From positions 37,616-82,855 of the forward strand of contig RXJP01000039.1 of the NCBI GenBank assembly GCA_003963315.1: a stretch of DNA of 45,240 bases. Direction: 5' to 3'. The stretch's first letter is position 1, and each line of letters begins with the position of its first letter. Below are positions 23,111-31,415 of this stretch, piece after piece. The notes beneath the pieces were generated by a model. That model was not told where the DNA came from and did not search any database. It worked only from the letters and a program-made list of their open reading frames with translations. A program made the translations under genes and the position numbers. The stretch is from Rhodocyclaceae bacterium (GTDB lineage Bacteria; Pseudomonadota; Gammaproteobacteria; Burkholderiales; Rhodocyclaceae).

Positions 23111-24085
23111 ATCTTCCCACCACAGGCACTCACGCAGTACTTTGTCATTCATGAGCAGTTGCTCGTTGAAGTAGCCGCGCATGAAGAAGGTCAGGCCAGG
23201 ACAAATCGGTGGTGGAAACTTAATAACGGTTTGAATTGTTGACGCGTAGTCCTCGCAAGCCTTGAGCGTCTCATTCACGAGGTATGCAATCGCGGGACGA
23301 AGTGAGCAAAGATCGTTTGGAAGGCGATGCTCTTCGTTCCAGATGTTAAAGAGCGAAAACGGTTTGGTTGAGGCTTGCACAGCAAACCCTCTTTCTGTAA
23401 CGAATACCAATTCCGGCGAATTTCCTCCATGAACGAATTTATCCCGGAACGTGCGCAGGATCTGGAAGAACGCTCCACTCCTTACATAGAAGGCTGCGAG
23501 TTCTTTCGGAACGAGGAAGCGAGCGACCAATTCCTCCTCGGTTCTCAGACGGTTGGCTTCTAGGGCAACGGCGGCGAATGTCTCGGGTAGTTGCCGCTTA
23601 CGCTTGGTCTCGTCAAGAAGCCTGATGTTCTGCCACTGTGCCGCTACGACCTCTTGTAGGAGGTCAAATATGCTCTTGCAAACCGTGAACAGATACTCAA
23701 GCTCTGTAATTACTAGCCGAGAAACCCCCGATCGATCTTTTTTGGAGTATTCGAAGAGTAAGTCGAACTTCTTCAGGCACCCGCTTAAGTTGAAGAAGTC
23801 TTCCATTAACCCTTGCATCGGTCGCGAGACACCTTGAGAGTTCCCAATTTGAGCGATGAAGTCCAGGAAATGCAGGTATCCATCTTTTTCGGATTCTGGC
23901 TGGGCAGCAAAGTAGAACCCTTCAGCGGGCCAGCCCTTCATGCGAATCAGTCCGGCGTCGGTCGGGACCCAAAGATGCCATTCACCATCGACGAAGAAAG
24001 TCAATGAAGCCAGCCCTCGTCCTCCGAGGTTGGTGTGATCGATCTGCGGAATCTTTGCGAGTTCGGAAAGCTGGATCTGTGGCAT
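23057..24085 (-). CDS. Cassette A protein: large helical protein with HEPN-like RX4H motif, unknown function
   Basis: A 342-residue protein not assignable to a named family. Residues 20-60 form a beta-rich N-terminal part (GLASLTFFVDGEWHLWVPTD). Residues 100-300 are mostly helical and end their central helix with ILRTFRDKFVHGG, where Arg214 and His219 make the RX4H pattern of HEPN domains. The helix before it (ELAAFYVRSGAFFQIL) suits that fold. HEPN assignment is moderate: the motif is short and the usual Asn after Arg is Asp here. The C-terminal AQPIIPPDLSRQAAPVR is specified by the attC site. The ATG at 24085 lies 15 bases from the putative insertion point and would be first to be transcribed. 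Confidence 0.78.
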   Translation of the reverse strand: MPQIQLSELAKIPQIDHTNLGGRGLASLTFFVDGEWHLWVPTDAGLIRMKGWPAEGFYFAAQPESEKDGYLHFLDFIAQIGNSQGVSRPMQGLMEDFFNLSGCLKKFDLLFEYSKKDRSGVSRLVITELEYLFTVCKSIFDLLQEVVAAQWQNIRLLDETKRKRQLPETFAAVALEANRLRTEEELVARFLVPKELAAFYVRSGAFFQILRTFRDKFVHGGNSPELVFVTERGFAVQASTKPFSLFNIWNEEHRLPNDLCSLRPAIAYLVNETLKACEDYASTIQTVIKFPPPICPGLTFFMRGYFNEQLLMNDKVLRECLWWEDAQPIIPPDLSRQAAPVR

Positions 24086-24099
24086 GGCTTATCTAGGAT

Positions 24100-24113
24100 G
24101 CCCAACGTTAAAT
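24100..24113 (-). other. attI-like or terminal R' core site at the head of the array
   Basis: On the minus strand ATTTAAC (24113-24107) directly precedes GTTGGGC (24106-24100). The R' box matches the R'' of cassette A exactly, so cassette A was inserted here. The upstream box resembles the inverse L box of a simple attI site. No attC-like stem lies upstream, which favours attI over a further attC, but no integrase is attached. Confidence 0.6.
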
Positions 24114-24397
24114 GTGGGGCCTAAAAATGACGGAATATTTTCCGTCATGATGGAAAATCCCCATCAATAGGACGCCTAAAACGGGAAACGCAGACGTGAA
24201 ATGTAATGAATTCATGACCATGGCGAAATTTAGTACGTCCTAAAAATGGGCAAATGCGTCAGGTGCCGCAAGGGATGTCCCGGGCATTTAACGATGCCTT
24301 GTGCATGAATGCAAGGGCGATGATCCATTCGCCATGTCTGGCGGATGGGTCGTGAGATCAGGAGTGGGTGGCGCGTGGGCCGCGCCGAGCCGCCGGG
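24107..24397. other. Non-coding stretch between the array head and the MFS gene
   Basis: About 290 AT-richer bases without a credible gene. A perfect hairpin, TGACGGAA with TTCCGTCA (24128-24135 and 24140-24147), lies 20 bases from the array head. A motif CCTAAAA recurs three times near 24120, 24175 and 24239, about 55-65 bases apart. Either could mark a cassette promoter or remnants of an integrase platform; neither is decisive. No integrase remnant was recognised in any frame. Confidence 0.5.
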
Positions 24398-25632
24398 TCA
24401 GTGGCCGGGTGCGGCCCGCTTGTTTTCCTGGGCGCGCACCGCCAGCCCCAGCACCACACCGCCCAGGGCGGCGAGGCCGGTGATCCAGGCGGCGGATTGC
24501 CAGTGGCCGCTGCTGGCCACCAGGGCGGCGATGGCGGGTGGGCCGAAGAACTGGCCCAGTTGCGCGCCCTGCATGTAGAGGCCTTGCAGCGTGCCGATCT
24601 GGCGCGGCGATTTGGCCAGGGCGGCGGAGGATGAAAGCACCGAGGCGGGGATCAGGCCGCCGGTGAAGGAAAGCAGCAGGCACAGGCCGTAGCGCACCAG
24701 GTCGGGCAGGCCGTCGATGAAGATGCCCAGGCTGGAAAGGCCGGTGATGGCGCTGGCCGTCGCCACCAGGTTGCCGCGGCGGAAGTTGCGTTGGAGCAGG
24801 GCGCCGCCCAGGAGGTTGCCGGGCACATTCACCAGCACCATCAGGCAGGAAAGCAGGGCGATGGTGAGGGGGGAGAAATCCCGCTGTTCCTTGAGGAAGG
24901 TGGGCAGCCAGATGATGAGGGCGAAGTGCTGCACGGTCCAGGTGCCGAAGATGAAGGCCAGCAGCCAGGGCATGGGCTGGGCCAGGGCGTCCTTCGCCGT
25001 GGCCAGGAAAGGCGCGGCGCTGCCGCCGTGGGTGTGGCGGCCGTAGGCTTTGCGGTGGAGGCTGATGCCCACGGCGGCCAGCAGCAACATGACGATGGAA
25101 AACAGCCACAGCCCGCGCCAGCCTGCCAGGGGCAGCAGCACCGGGGCGGCCAGGGTCGCCAGGCCCACGCCGGCGGGGGTGTAGGTGGCCCAGATGCCGA
25201 GGGCGAAGCGTCGGTCCGAAGCATGGGCGGCGGCGCTGAGCAGGGCCGGGGCCGATACGGCGGCGGCGATGAAACCGGCCCCTTCAAAGAAGCGCGAGGC
25301 CAGCAGGAACAGCGGCGTGGCGCTCATCATGCCGGCGAGGCCGCCAAGCACGCTGACCGTCAGGCCCAGGTAGCACATGCGCAGGGCGCCCACCCGGTCG
25401 CCGAGCATACCGACACCAGGGCGCTGACCACGGCCAGGGTGTTGAACATGGACGATACCCAGCTTGCATCCACCAGGGAGAGGCCGAACTCCTGGCGCAG
25501 TTGCCCCAGGGAGATGGGCACCTTGCCCACGTTCATGGCCACGGCCACACCGCACAGGGCGGCGGCGAGGACGGCGAACCAGTCGGTGGCCGGTGCGGCG
25601 GTAGGAGCGGTGTTTTGCTGGGAGGTACCCAT
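24398..25632 (-). pseudogene. MFS transporter interrupted by a frameshift
   Basis: A major facilitator transporter of about 12 helices, related to CynX/NimT-type carriers. The first 75 residues (ending NTLAVVSALVSV) read in one frame from the ATG at 25632. The rest, from GMLGDRVGALRMCYLGLTVS to the end, reads in another. GMLGDRVG is the conserved MFS loop after helix 2 and should follow directly, so one base is missing or two are extra near 25405-25420. Without a correction only about 90 residues would be made. It may be a real pseudogene or a sequence error; the remainder looks unusually intact for an old pseudogene. Confidence 0.82.
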
Positions 25633-25704
25633 GGCGTGTGTCCGGAAAGTTCTGATTATTGAAAGGGGTAAAAGTGACCCATGAAAAACGATTCAAGAAA
25701 ACGA

Positions 25705-25779
25705 CGTCATCCCCGCGCAGGCGGGGATCCAGTGTCTTTGCCCTAGCGTCGCTGGATCCCCGCCTGCGCGGGGATGACG
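25705..25779. repeat. 28-bp perfect inverted repeat of the GTCATCCCCGCGCAGGCGGG type
   Basis: Arms at 25705-25732 and 25752-25779 are perfect reverse complements around a 19-base spacer. It is the same class as the element at 18544-18619, with substitutions present in both arms, so pairing has been kept while the sequence drifted. Confidence 0.9.
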
Positions 25780-25805
25780 ATAGAGGGAAGGTTCGTCACC
25801 CGTTA

Positions 25806-26423
25806 TTAATATTCCGATGTTCCTTGGCATGCCGCGCTGTCGTTGAGCAGCGCCTCCGCCGCGGCGATGAGGGTGTCGATTTCTTCCCGGCTGGCTTCGG
25901 CGGGCACCGGGAAGGGGAGGAACTCCAGGTCGATGCGGCTGAAGGGCAGGGGAATCAGGAAGCGGTCCCAGTGGGTGCCGCGAATGGCCGTGGCGCTATG
26001 GACGCGGCACAGCCACAGGGGCACCTGGGCGCGGTAGGCGGCCACCACGGCGCCGGCCTTGAGGGCGCGCGCCGGACCGCGGGGACCGTCGGGCGTGATG
26101 AGGACGCGGCCCCGGGCGGCGGCATCGAGCAGATCATGCCAGGCTTCCTTGCTGCCCTTGGAGGACGAACCACGAATGACGCGAAAGCCCCAGCGTTGCA
26201 ACAGTTGCGTCAGCAACCCGCCGTCGCGGCTCTGGCTCACCAGAGCGACGCAGCCTTGGCCGGCGAAGCACTTCCACACCGGCAGCATGTCGCCGTGCCA
26301 GAAGGCGACCACCGCTTTGTCGGGCGGCAGCGGGCCGCTGGTGCGCAGGCGCCAGGTAGCGCCGAGGAGATAGAACAGCAGCGGGCCGATCTTGGCCAAC
26401 TGGCGGCGCAGGGCTTTCAGCAT
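25806..26423 (-). CDS. DUF374 family lysophospholipid acyltransferase-like protein
   Basis: A 205-residue protein of the DUF374 group, part of the glycerolipid acyltransferase clan. VVAFWHGDMLPVWK carries the His-x-Asp-like catalytic motif in its degenerate HGD form; LVSQSRDGGLLTQLLQRWGF and RGSSSKGSKEAWHDLL follow; then VLITPDGPRGPARALKAG, the family hallmark. N-terminal residues 1-25 are a basic amphipathic and hydrophobic anchor. Members are associated with lipid A or other envelope lipid acylation; the substrate is not known here. Confidence 0.85.
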   Translation of the reverse strand: MLKALRRQLAKIGPLLFYLLGATWRLRTSGPLPPDKAVVAFWHGDMLPVWKCFAGQGCVALVSQSRDGGLLTQLLQRWGFRVIRGSSSKGSKEAWHDLLDAAARGRVLITPDGPRGPARALKAGAVVAAYRAQVPLWLCRVHSATAIRGTHWDRFLIPLPFSRIDLEFLPFPVPAEASREEIDTLIAAAEALLNDSAACQGTSEY

Positions 26424-26783
26424 GGGAGGAGGTGATCGGGAAGCTGTCTTGGGCGGTACAGATGGGCGAACACCGCAACCCCTCCCGTCCTCCCCTTGTC
26501 AGGGGAGGGGCCTGCTGCGCAAGATGTCGCCCCTCGAACCCCCCCCTGACAAGGGGGGCCGGGGGGGTTACGGTTCACAGCAAGTCTATTGCCGGAATTT
26601 GTGAGACGAGTTTTAAGGAAACTCCGGACTCGTCCCTCGCGGTCCAGGCTGAGTCTTTCGGCAAGCTCAGCGCGAACGGAATGGGTCGGGATTTGCCCAC
26701 GGTGGGTGGGCCGGCTTGTTAAAACCGGAACCCCCCCGGCCCCCCTTGTCAGGGGGGGGTGTGGGGGTGCCGGCTTGAGCGTT
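26424..26783. repeat. Repeat-filled intergenic region downstream of chpA
   Basis: This 360-base region has no credible gene. It contains an inverted pair of the CCCCTGACAAGGGG element (26473-26510 against 26537-26574), a TCGGCAAGCTCAGCGCGAAC half-element near 26650-26680, and a third copy at 26723-26770 with long C and G runs. It lies between two minus-strand genes and may act as a strong transcription barrier after chpA. Confidence 0.85.
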
Positions 26784-29700
26784 CTAGCCAACGTAATCCC
26801 CGATCAGCTTCAGCAATTCTTCTTCGTCATAGGGCTTGCCGAGGAAGTGTTCCACGCCGATGCCGGCGGCGACGTTGCGGTGCTTGTCCGCCGTGCGCGA
26901 GGTGATCATGATCACCGGCAGGTCGCGCAGGCGTGGGTCGCTGCGCAGGCTGCGCACCAGCTCGAAGCCGTCCATGCGCGGCATCTCGATGTCCGCCAGC
27001 ACCACCGCCGGTAGTTCTTCGTTCAATTGTTCCAGGGCGTCCACGCCATCCTTGGCGGTGAGCACCCGGTAGCCGGCCCGCTCCAGCAAACGGCCGGTCA
27101 CCTTGCGCACGGTGAGGGAGTCGTCCACCACCAGCACCGTGGCGGGCTGGGGGATCGGCGCCGGCGGCGCCTGCACCGGGGCCATGGGCGCCAGGCCGCC
27201 GCTGCGGCTGTGGTGCAGGCGGTGGTAGCGTTCCGCCAGGGCCACCGGGTTCACGATCAGGGCGATCTCGCCGTCCCCCAACACCGTGGCGCCGGCGATG
27301 CCGGGCAGCTTTTCCAGTTGCGGGCCGATGGCTTTCATCACCACTTCCTGCTTGCCCACCACGGCGTCCACTTCCAGGGCGATCTGTTGCGGGCCGCCCC
27401 GCAACAACACGCGCCAGTGGCGGCGCTGCGGGCGCGGCACGGCGTCTTCGCGGCCGAGGAGGCGCGGCAGGTAATGCCAGGGGTAGTGGCGGCCCTGGTG
27501 TTGCAGGCTGCCTTCCCGGCGCAGGGCTTCCATGTCGTCGGCATTCATTTCGTCGGCCTGCTCCACCATGCCGGCGGGGATGCCCAGGCAGCGGGCGTTG
27601 CCTTCTTCGTCATTGCCCACCTTCACCAGCAATGCCTGGCCGATGGCCAGGGTGACGGGCAGGGTGAGCTGGAAGCGACAGCCCTGGTGCGCTTCGCTAT
27701 GCACCTCGATGCGGCCGCCCAGGGCCACCACTTCGTTGCGCACCACGTCCAGGCCCACGCCGCGCCCGGCCAGGCTGGAGAGGGACGAGGCGGTGGAGAA
27801 CCCCGGTTGGAAGATGAGCTGGATCAGGGATTGTTCGTCGAGGGCAGCCTCGGCGGTGATGAGGCCGCTGCCCCGGCCCTTCTGGCGGATGCGGGCCAGA
27901 TCGAGGCCGGCGCCGTCATCCGCCAGTTCGATGCCCACCTCCCCGCCGTGCTGGCTGAGGCTGAGCGTGATGGTGCCGGCATCGGCCTTGCCCAGCCGGC
28001 GGCGTTCCGCCAGGGCTTCGACGCCGTGCACCAGGGCGTTGCGCAGCAGGTGCTCCAGGGGCGCGATGAGGCGTTCCAGCACCGAGCGGTCCATTTCCGT
28101 CTGCTCGCCCTCGAGCTTGAGCACGGCCTGCTTGCCCAGTTCCTTGGCGGTCTGGCGCAGCACCCGTTGCAGGCGTTCGGCGATGGCGGCGAAGGGCACC
28201 ATGCGCACCCGCAACAGGCCCAGGGACAGGTCGCGGTTGAGGCGGGCCTGGGCCACCAGGGTGGTTTCCGTGTGCTCCAAACCCCGCAGCAGGGCGTGGT
28301 GCACGGTGGAGACGTCTTCCACGCTCTCGGCCATCATCCGCGTCAGTTCCTGGAAGGCGGTGAAGCGGTCCATCTCCAGCGGGTCGAAGCCGGCGTGCTG
28401 GTCGTTGGCTTGGGCCAGGCGCGAACCCATCTGGCTTTCCGCCTGGATCTCGATTTCCCGCAACTGGTGGCGAAGGCGGCCCACGTTTTCGGTGAGGTCG
28501 CCCAGGGCCGATTTGAAATTGCGCAACTCGGCTTCGATGCGGCTGCGGGAGATGGCGATTTCGCCGGCCTCGTTGATGAGCTGGTCCACCCGGTCGGAGC
28601 GCACCCGCAACTGGGTGCCCTGGCCGGCCTCCGCCATCTCGGCAGGCGGTGTGGCGGAAGCGGCAGCGATGTCCGCGCCTTCGGCGCTTTGGGGCGTGGC
28701 GGCAGTCGTTGTAGCGGCGGGCCGGGCCGGACGCAGGGCGTCGATTTCGGCCATCACTTTGTCGCAGGCGTCTTCCAGCTCGGCGATGAACACGGCGGTG
28801 GGATGGCGGCAATCGGCGATGCGCGTTTCCAGGCCGTGCACCCGGTCGCCGATGGCGAAAGCGCCCACCATGCGGGCGCCGCCCTTGAGGGTGTGCAACA
28901 GGCGGCGCAACTGCCGTGGGGCGGCGTCGTCTTCCGGATCGGCGCGCCAGAAGCGGAGCTGCTCGGCGATGGCGGCGGCGGCTTCCTCGCTTTCCTCCAA
29001 AAACAGCGGCAGCAACTGGGTGTCGATGGTGACGCCGGGGGCAGATACCGCAGGCACCTTGGGCACCGGTTCCGCCGCCGGGGCGGTGATCTGCGCTGGG
29101 GCTGTACTGTCCGCCGGGGGCAGTGTTTCAAAAGCCTGCGCCAGGGGCCGCCACTGGGGGGCGGGCGCGTTGGCGTTCAATTGGTCGACCCAATGCCGCA
29201 GCAGGTCGCGGGCTTGTTCCAGCAGCGTCTGCAAGGGCCCGCTGATCGGCTGCCCGGCGGCGCGCCAGGCGTTCAGTCTTTGCTCCACCGCCCAGGCGCA
29301 GGTGCCGAAGTCGTCGAGGGACACCATGCGAGCGGAGCCCTTGAGGGTGTGGAAGCTGCGTCGCACGTCGGCCAGGAGGGTGCTGTCACCGGGCTGGCCG
29401 CGCAAGGCCGGCAGGGCGGCGTCCAGGCTGGCGAGCACTTCCCGCGCTTCGTCGAGGAAGATGGCCAGCAGTTCCTGGTCGATGGCACTTTGCTTGCCGA
29501 GTTCGTTCGCACCGAGCTTGTCGAAGTGCGGGTTCCCTTGCGTAGCAAGGGGGGCTGCGACAGGCCCAGCCTGAACGGAGAAGGGCGGGAGATTTTCCAG
29601 CAGGTTCCGGTGTTCCTGCCCTCGGGACAGGTGGTCATTGAACAGGTTGAGGGCCGCCAGCCGCTCCGCCACGGCTTCCGCCAGGGCCTGGCGCCGGGAA

Positions 29701-31268
29701 GCGTCCTGGACGCAGCCGAGACCGAGGCAGCCGGCCAGGATATCGTCGGCGATGCGGGATGCCGCTGCCTGGTCCAGCACGGTGAAGGCGCCTGCCACTT
29801 GTTTCAGCAGCAGGTGCGCCGGTTCCATCAGTTCCCGGTGTTCGGGGTTGCGGTAACCGGCGTCGAGGATTTGTTCCACCTGTTCCAGGTTGATGCCGAT
29901 TTCCTTGCATACCTGCGCCATCAGGCGCTTGTCCTGGGCGCGGCGGGCCACGGCTTCCAGTTGCGGCCGTTCTTCGCCGGCCGGCACCTCGCCCCGCAAC
30001 AGGGCGGCAAGGCGGGCGCTGATGAGGTCCACCTGCCGGGCGAAGGCGATGTCCTGCACGGCGCCGGGGCGGCCCAGGTCGTCCACCGCGCCTTCCAGCA
30101 GCAGCAAGGCCGCCACCATTTCTTCGGCCAGAGCCTCGTGGTAGGCGAGGGGATTCTTGCGCAGCAGGTTGGCGCCGTTGCCGATGGCGGCGGCAAGGCG
30201 GGTGACATCCATGCGTTCCAGACCGTCCGCCAGTTCGACGATGCGCTGGCTGGCTTCGTGGAAGGGCGGCAGGGCGGCGGCGGTGCCGCTGCAAAAGCGG
30301 TCCCAATCCTCCTGGGCGGCGGCGATGTGGTTCGTCAGTTGTTGCAGGCGCTGGATTCTTTCCTGCTCGCGGCTGGCGTCGGTGGCTTCCCGCGGGATCA
30401 GGTCGGCTAGGCGGTAGGCGGCGCGGACGATGCGCACCTGTTCGCTATCCCGGGCCGCCACCGCCACTTGGTACAGCACGTCGCGCAGCAGGGTGACGTC
30501 TTCTTCCGCGCCGCCCTGGGCCAGGGTGTCGATCTGTGCGCTGAGGCGCTGGAACAGGCCGCCCAGCAGGTTCTGCAATTCCGGGTCGGTGATGATCTCG
30601 GCCAGGGAATCGAAGAAGGCCAGGGCCACCCACCACAGGGCGCGTTCATTGGGGTTGCTGCGGGTCTGCTCGACGATGGCGATGGAGTTGCGCATGTCCC
30701 GCAGGCCGCTGCTGTCCACCGTGCCGTTGTGCTTGAGCCACTTCTGCCGGCCCCGCTCGAAACCCAGGCGGGCCGCCTTGAGCCGCGCCGTGAGGGCGTC
30801 CGCGGCCAGGGGTTCGGGTTCCATGTCGCGCCGGGGCGGGCGCTGGGAAAGATCGGGGAAGAACAGCTCGGCCTGGGGCGGCGCCTTGCGTCCCGCGGCC
30901 AGCACTAGCTCCCGATACACCGGATAGAGGGCCAGGGGCTGGTCGGCGGCGCCGGCCATGAGGCCGTCCAGGTAGCTGCGCAGGGTGGCGAGGCCGGTGA
31001 GGGCGGTGTCGCGCAACTCGTCGTTCCAGGCCACGCGGTTGTCCGCCACGGCTTCCAGCAATTGCTCCACCGCCGTGGTGAATACGGTGACGCCCTCCAG
31101 GCCGACGATGGCCAGGGCGCCCTGGCATTGGTGCAGGCAGCCCCGCGCTTCCTGAATGCTTTTGGCATCGGGGTTGGCGGTGAGGAATTCACCGGCCCGG
31201 GTCAGGGCCAGATCGATCTCCCCCTTGACCCAGGAGAGGGGGCCGGTGTCGATGTCAGCAGCGGCCAT
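26784..31268 (-). CDS. chpA: ChpA/PilL-type hybrid CheA histidine kinase of the type IV pilus chemosensory system
   Basis: A 1494-residue multidomain kinase. An FimL/Hpt-like N-terminus (EARGCLHQCQGAL) has no canonical phosphorylation motif. Two true Hpt domains follow with SFHTLKGSARM (His640) and LLHTLKGGARM (His792). Next come the dimerisation helices (DRVDQLINEAGEIAISRSRI) and a CheA-type ATPase (HLLRNALVHGVEAL, LADDGAGLDL, GRGVGLDVVRNEV). A CheW-like domain follows, then a receiver domain with Asp1426 (LADIEMPRMDG) and the lysine in FLGKPYDEEEL. It receives signals from PilJ through PilI and phosphorylates PilG to control pilus extension and twitching. Residues about 564-589 are encoded by a dispersed repeat. 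It is last in the pilG-pilI-pilJ-chpA cluster. Confidence 0.93.
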   Translation of the reverse strand: MAAADIDTGPLSWVKGEIDLALTRAGEFLTANPDAKSIQEARGCLHQCQGALAIVGLEGVTVFTTAVEQLLEAVADNRVAWNDELRDTALTGLATLRSYLDGLMAGAADQPLALYPVYRELVLAAGRKAPPQAELFFPDLSQRPPRRDMEPEPLAADALTARLKAARLGFERGRQKWLKHNGTVDSSGLRDMRNSIAIVEQTRSNPNERALWWVALAFFDSLAEIITDPELQNLLGGLFQRLSAQIDTLAQGGAEEDVTLLRDVLYQVAVAARDSEQVRIVRAAYRLADLIPREATDASREQERIQRLQQLTNHIAAAQEDWDRFCSGTAAALPPFHEASQRIVELADGLERMDVTRLAAAIGNGANLLRKNPLAYHEALAEEMVAALLLLEGAVDDLGRPGAVQDIAFARQVDLISARLAALLRGEVPAGEERPQLEAVARRAQDKRLMAQVCKEIGINLEQVEQILDAGYRNPEHRELMEPAHLLLKQVAGAFTVLDQAAASRIADDILAGCLGLGCVQDASRRQALAEAVAERLAALNLFNDHLSRGQEHRNLLENLPPFSVQAGPVAAPLATQGNPHFDKLGANELGKQSAIDQELLAIFLDEAREVLASLDAALPALRGQPGDSTLLADVRRSFHTLKGSARMVSLDDFGTCAWAVEQRLNAWRAAGQPISGPLQTLLEQARDLLRHWVDQLNANAPAPQWRPLAQAFETLPPADSTAPAQITAPAAEPVPKVPAVSAPGVTIDTQLLPLFLEESEEAAAAIAEQLRFWRADPEDDAAPRQLRRLLHTLKGGARMVGAFAIGDRVHGLETRIADCRHPTAVFIAELEDACDKVMAEIDALRPARPAATTTAATPQSAEGADIAAASATPPAEMAEAGQGTQLRVRSDRVDQLINEAGEIAISRSRIEAELRNFKSALGDLTENVGRLRHQLREIEIQAESQMGSRLAQANDQHAGFDPLEMDRFTAFQELTRMMAESVEDVSTVHHALLRGLEHTETTLVAQARLNRDLSLGLLRVRMVPFAAIAERLQRVLRQTAKELGKQAVLKLEGEQTEMDRSVLERLIAPLEHLLRNALVHGVEALAERRRLGKADAGTITLSLSQHGGEVGIELADDGAGLDLARIRQKGRGSGLITAEAALDEQSLIQLIFQPGFSTASSLSSLAGRGVGLDVVRNEVVALGGRIEVHSEAHQGCRFQLTLPVTLAIGQALLVKVGNDEEGNARCLGIPAGMVEQADEMNADDMEALRREGSLQHQGRHYPWHYLPRLLGREDAVPRPQRRHWRVLLRGGPQQIALEVDAVVGKQEVVMKAIGPQLEKLPGIAGATVLGDGEIALIVNPVALAERYHRLHHSRSGGLAPMAPVQAPPAPIPQPATVLVVDDSLTVRKVTGRLLERAGYRVLTAKDGVDALEQLNEELPAVVLADIEMPRMDGFELVRSLRSDPRLRDLPVIMITSRTADKHRNVAAGIGVEHFLGKPYDEEELLKLIGDYVG
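29504..29578. repeat. TCGAAG-type dispersed repeat lying in frame inside chpA
   Basis: This 75-base segment begins CGTTCGCACCGAGCTTGTC and ends CAGGCCCAGCCTGAACGG, with an inner CCCTTGCG...CAAGG hairpin, the same layout as the intergenic element at 18087-18190. Its length is 25 codons, so the chpA frame is preserved and it is translated, giving SVQAGPVAAPLATQG and HFDKLGANE in the linker just before the Hpt domain with His640. Confidence 0.85.
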
Positions 31269-31297
31269 GATTGACTATGACGGATTGCGTGAAAGTG

Positions 31298-31385
31298 GCC
31301 TCCCCCCTGACAAGGGGGGCCGGGGGGGTTACGGTTTTCGATCCGTGCCAACCCCTCCCTGTCCCTCCCCTTGTCAAGGGAGGGA
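31298..31385. repeat. Inverted pair of CCCCTGACAAGGGG elements between pilJ and chpA
   Basis: CCCCCTGACAAGGGGGGCC with its GGGGGGGTTACGGTT tail (31300-31336) is opposed by an inverted copy ending CCCCTTGTCAAGGG (31349-31385). The pair is nearly identical to that at 26473-26574, so chpA is bracketed by two like elements. Confidence 0.85.
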
Positions 31386-31415
31386 ACCTGCTGCTGCCCA
31401 CCAGCCTGAGTCGCA

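Larger units (their letters stand above)
20490..24106 (-). mobile_element. Integron gene-cassette array without integrase (CALIN-type), four cassettes
   Basis: On the minus strand four cassettes follow one another, each with one gene whose stop lies in or just before a recombination site. Cut points between G and TT of the R' boxes give cassette A 24105-23048 (1058 bp), B 23047-22243 (805 bp), C 22242-21527 (716 bp) and D 21526-20496 (1031 bp). The R'' box at the end of each cassette is the exact complement of the R' box at its own start: GTTGGGC/GCCCAAC, GTTAGCC/GGCTAAC, GTTAGCT/AGCTAAC, GTTCGGC/GCCGAAC. That is the footprint of cassette circularisation and insertion. The region is visibly less GC-rich than its flanks. 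No intI gene is present in the window. Confidence 0.92.

Noticed and set aside
24288-25109. Pro/Arg/His-rich minus-strand frame across the MFS gene
   Set aside because: It is an alternative frame of the transporter; composition is typical of shadow frames.
26473-26770. Possible CRISPR array in the repeat cluster downstream of chpA
   Set aside because: The repeats are inverted, unevenly spaced and few, and there are no uniform spacers or cas genes.
27027-30410. A very long open frame (over 1100 codons) on the plus strand opposite chpA
   Set aside because: It is antisense to a well-defined ChpA kinase, is rich in Gly, His and Gln in the way of GC-driven shadow frames, and has no domain or ribosome binding site.
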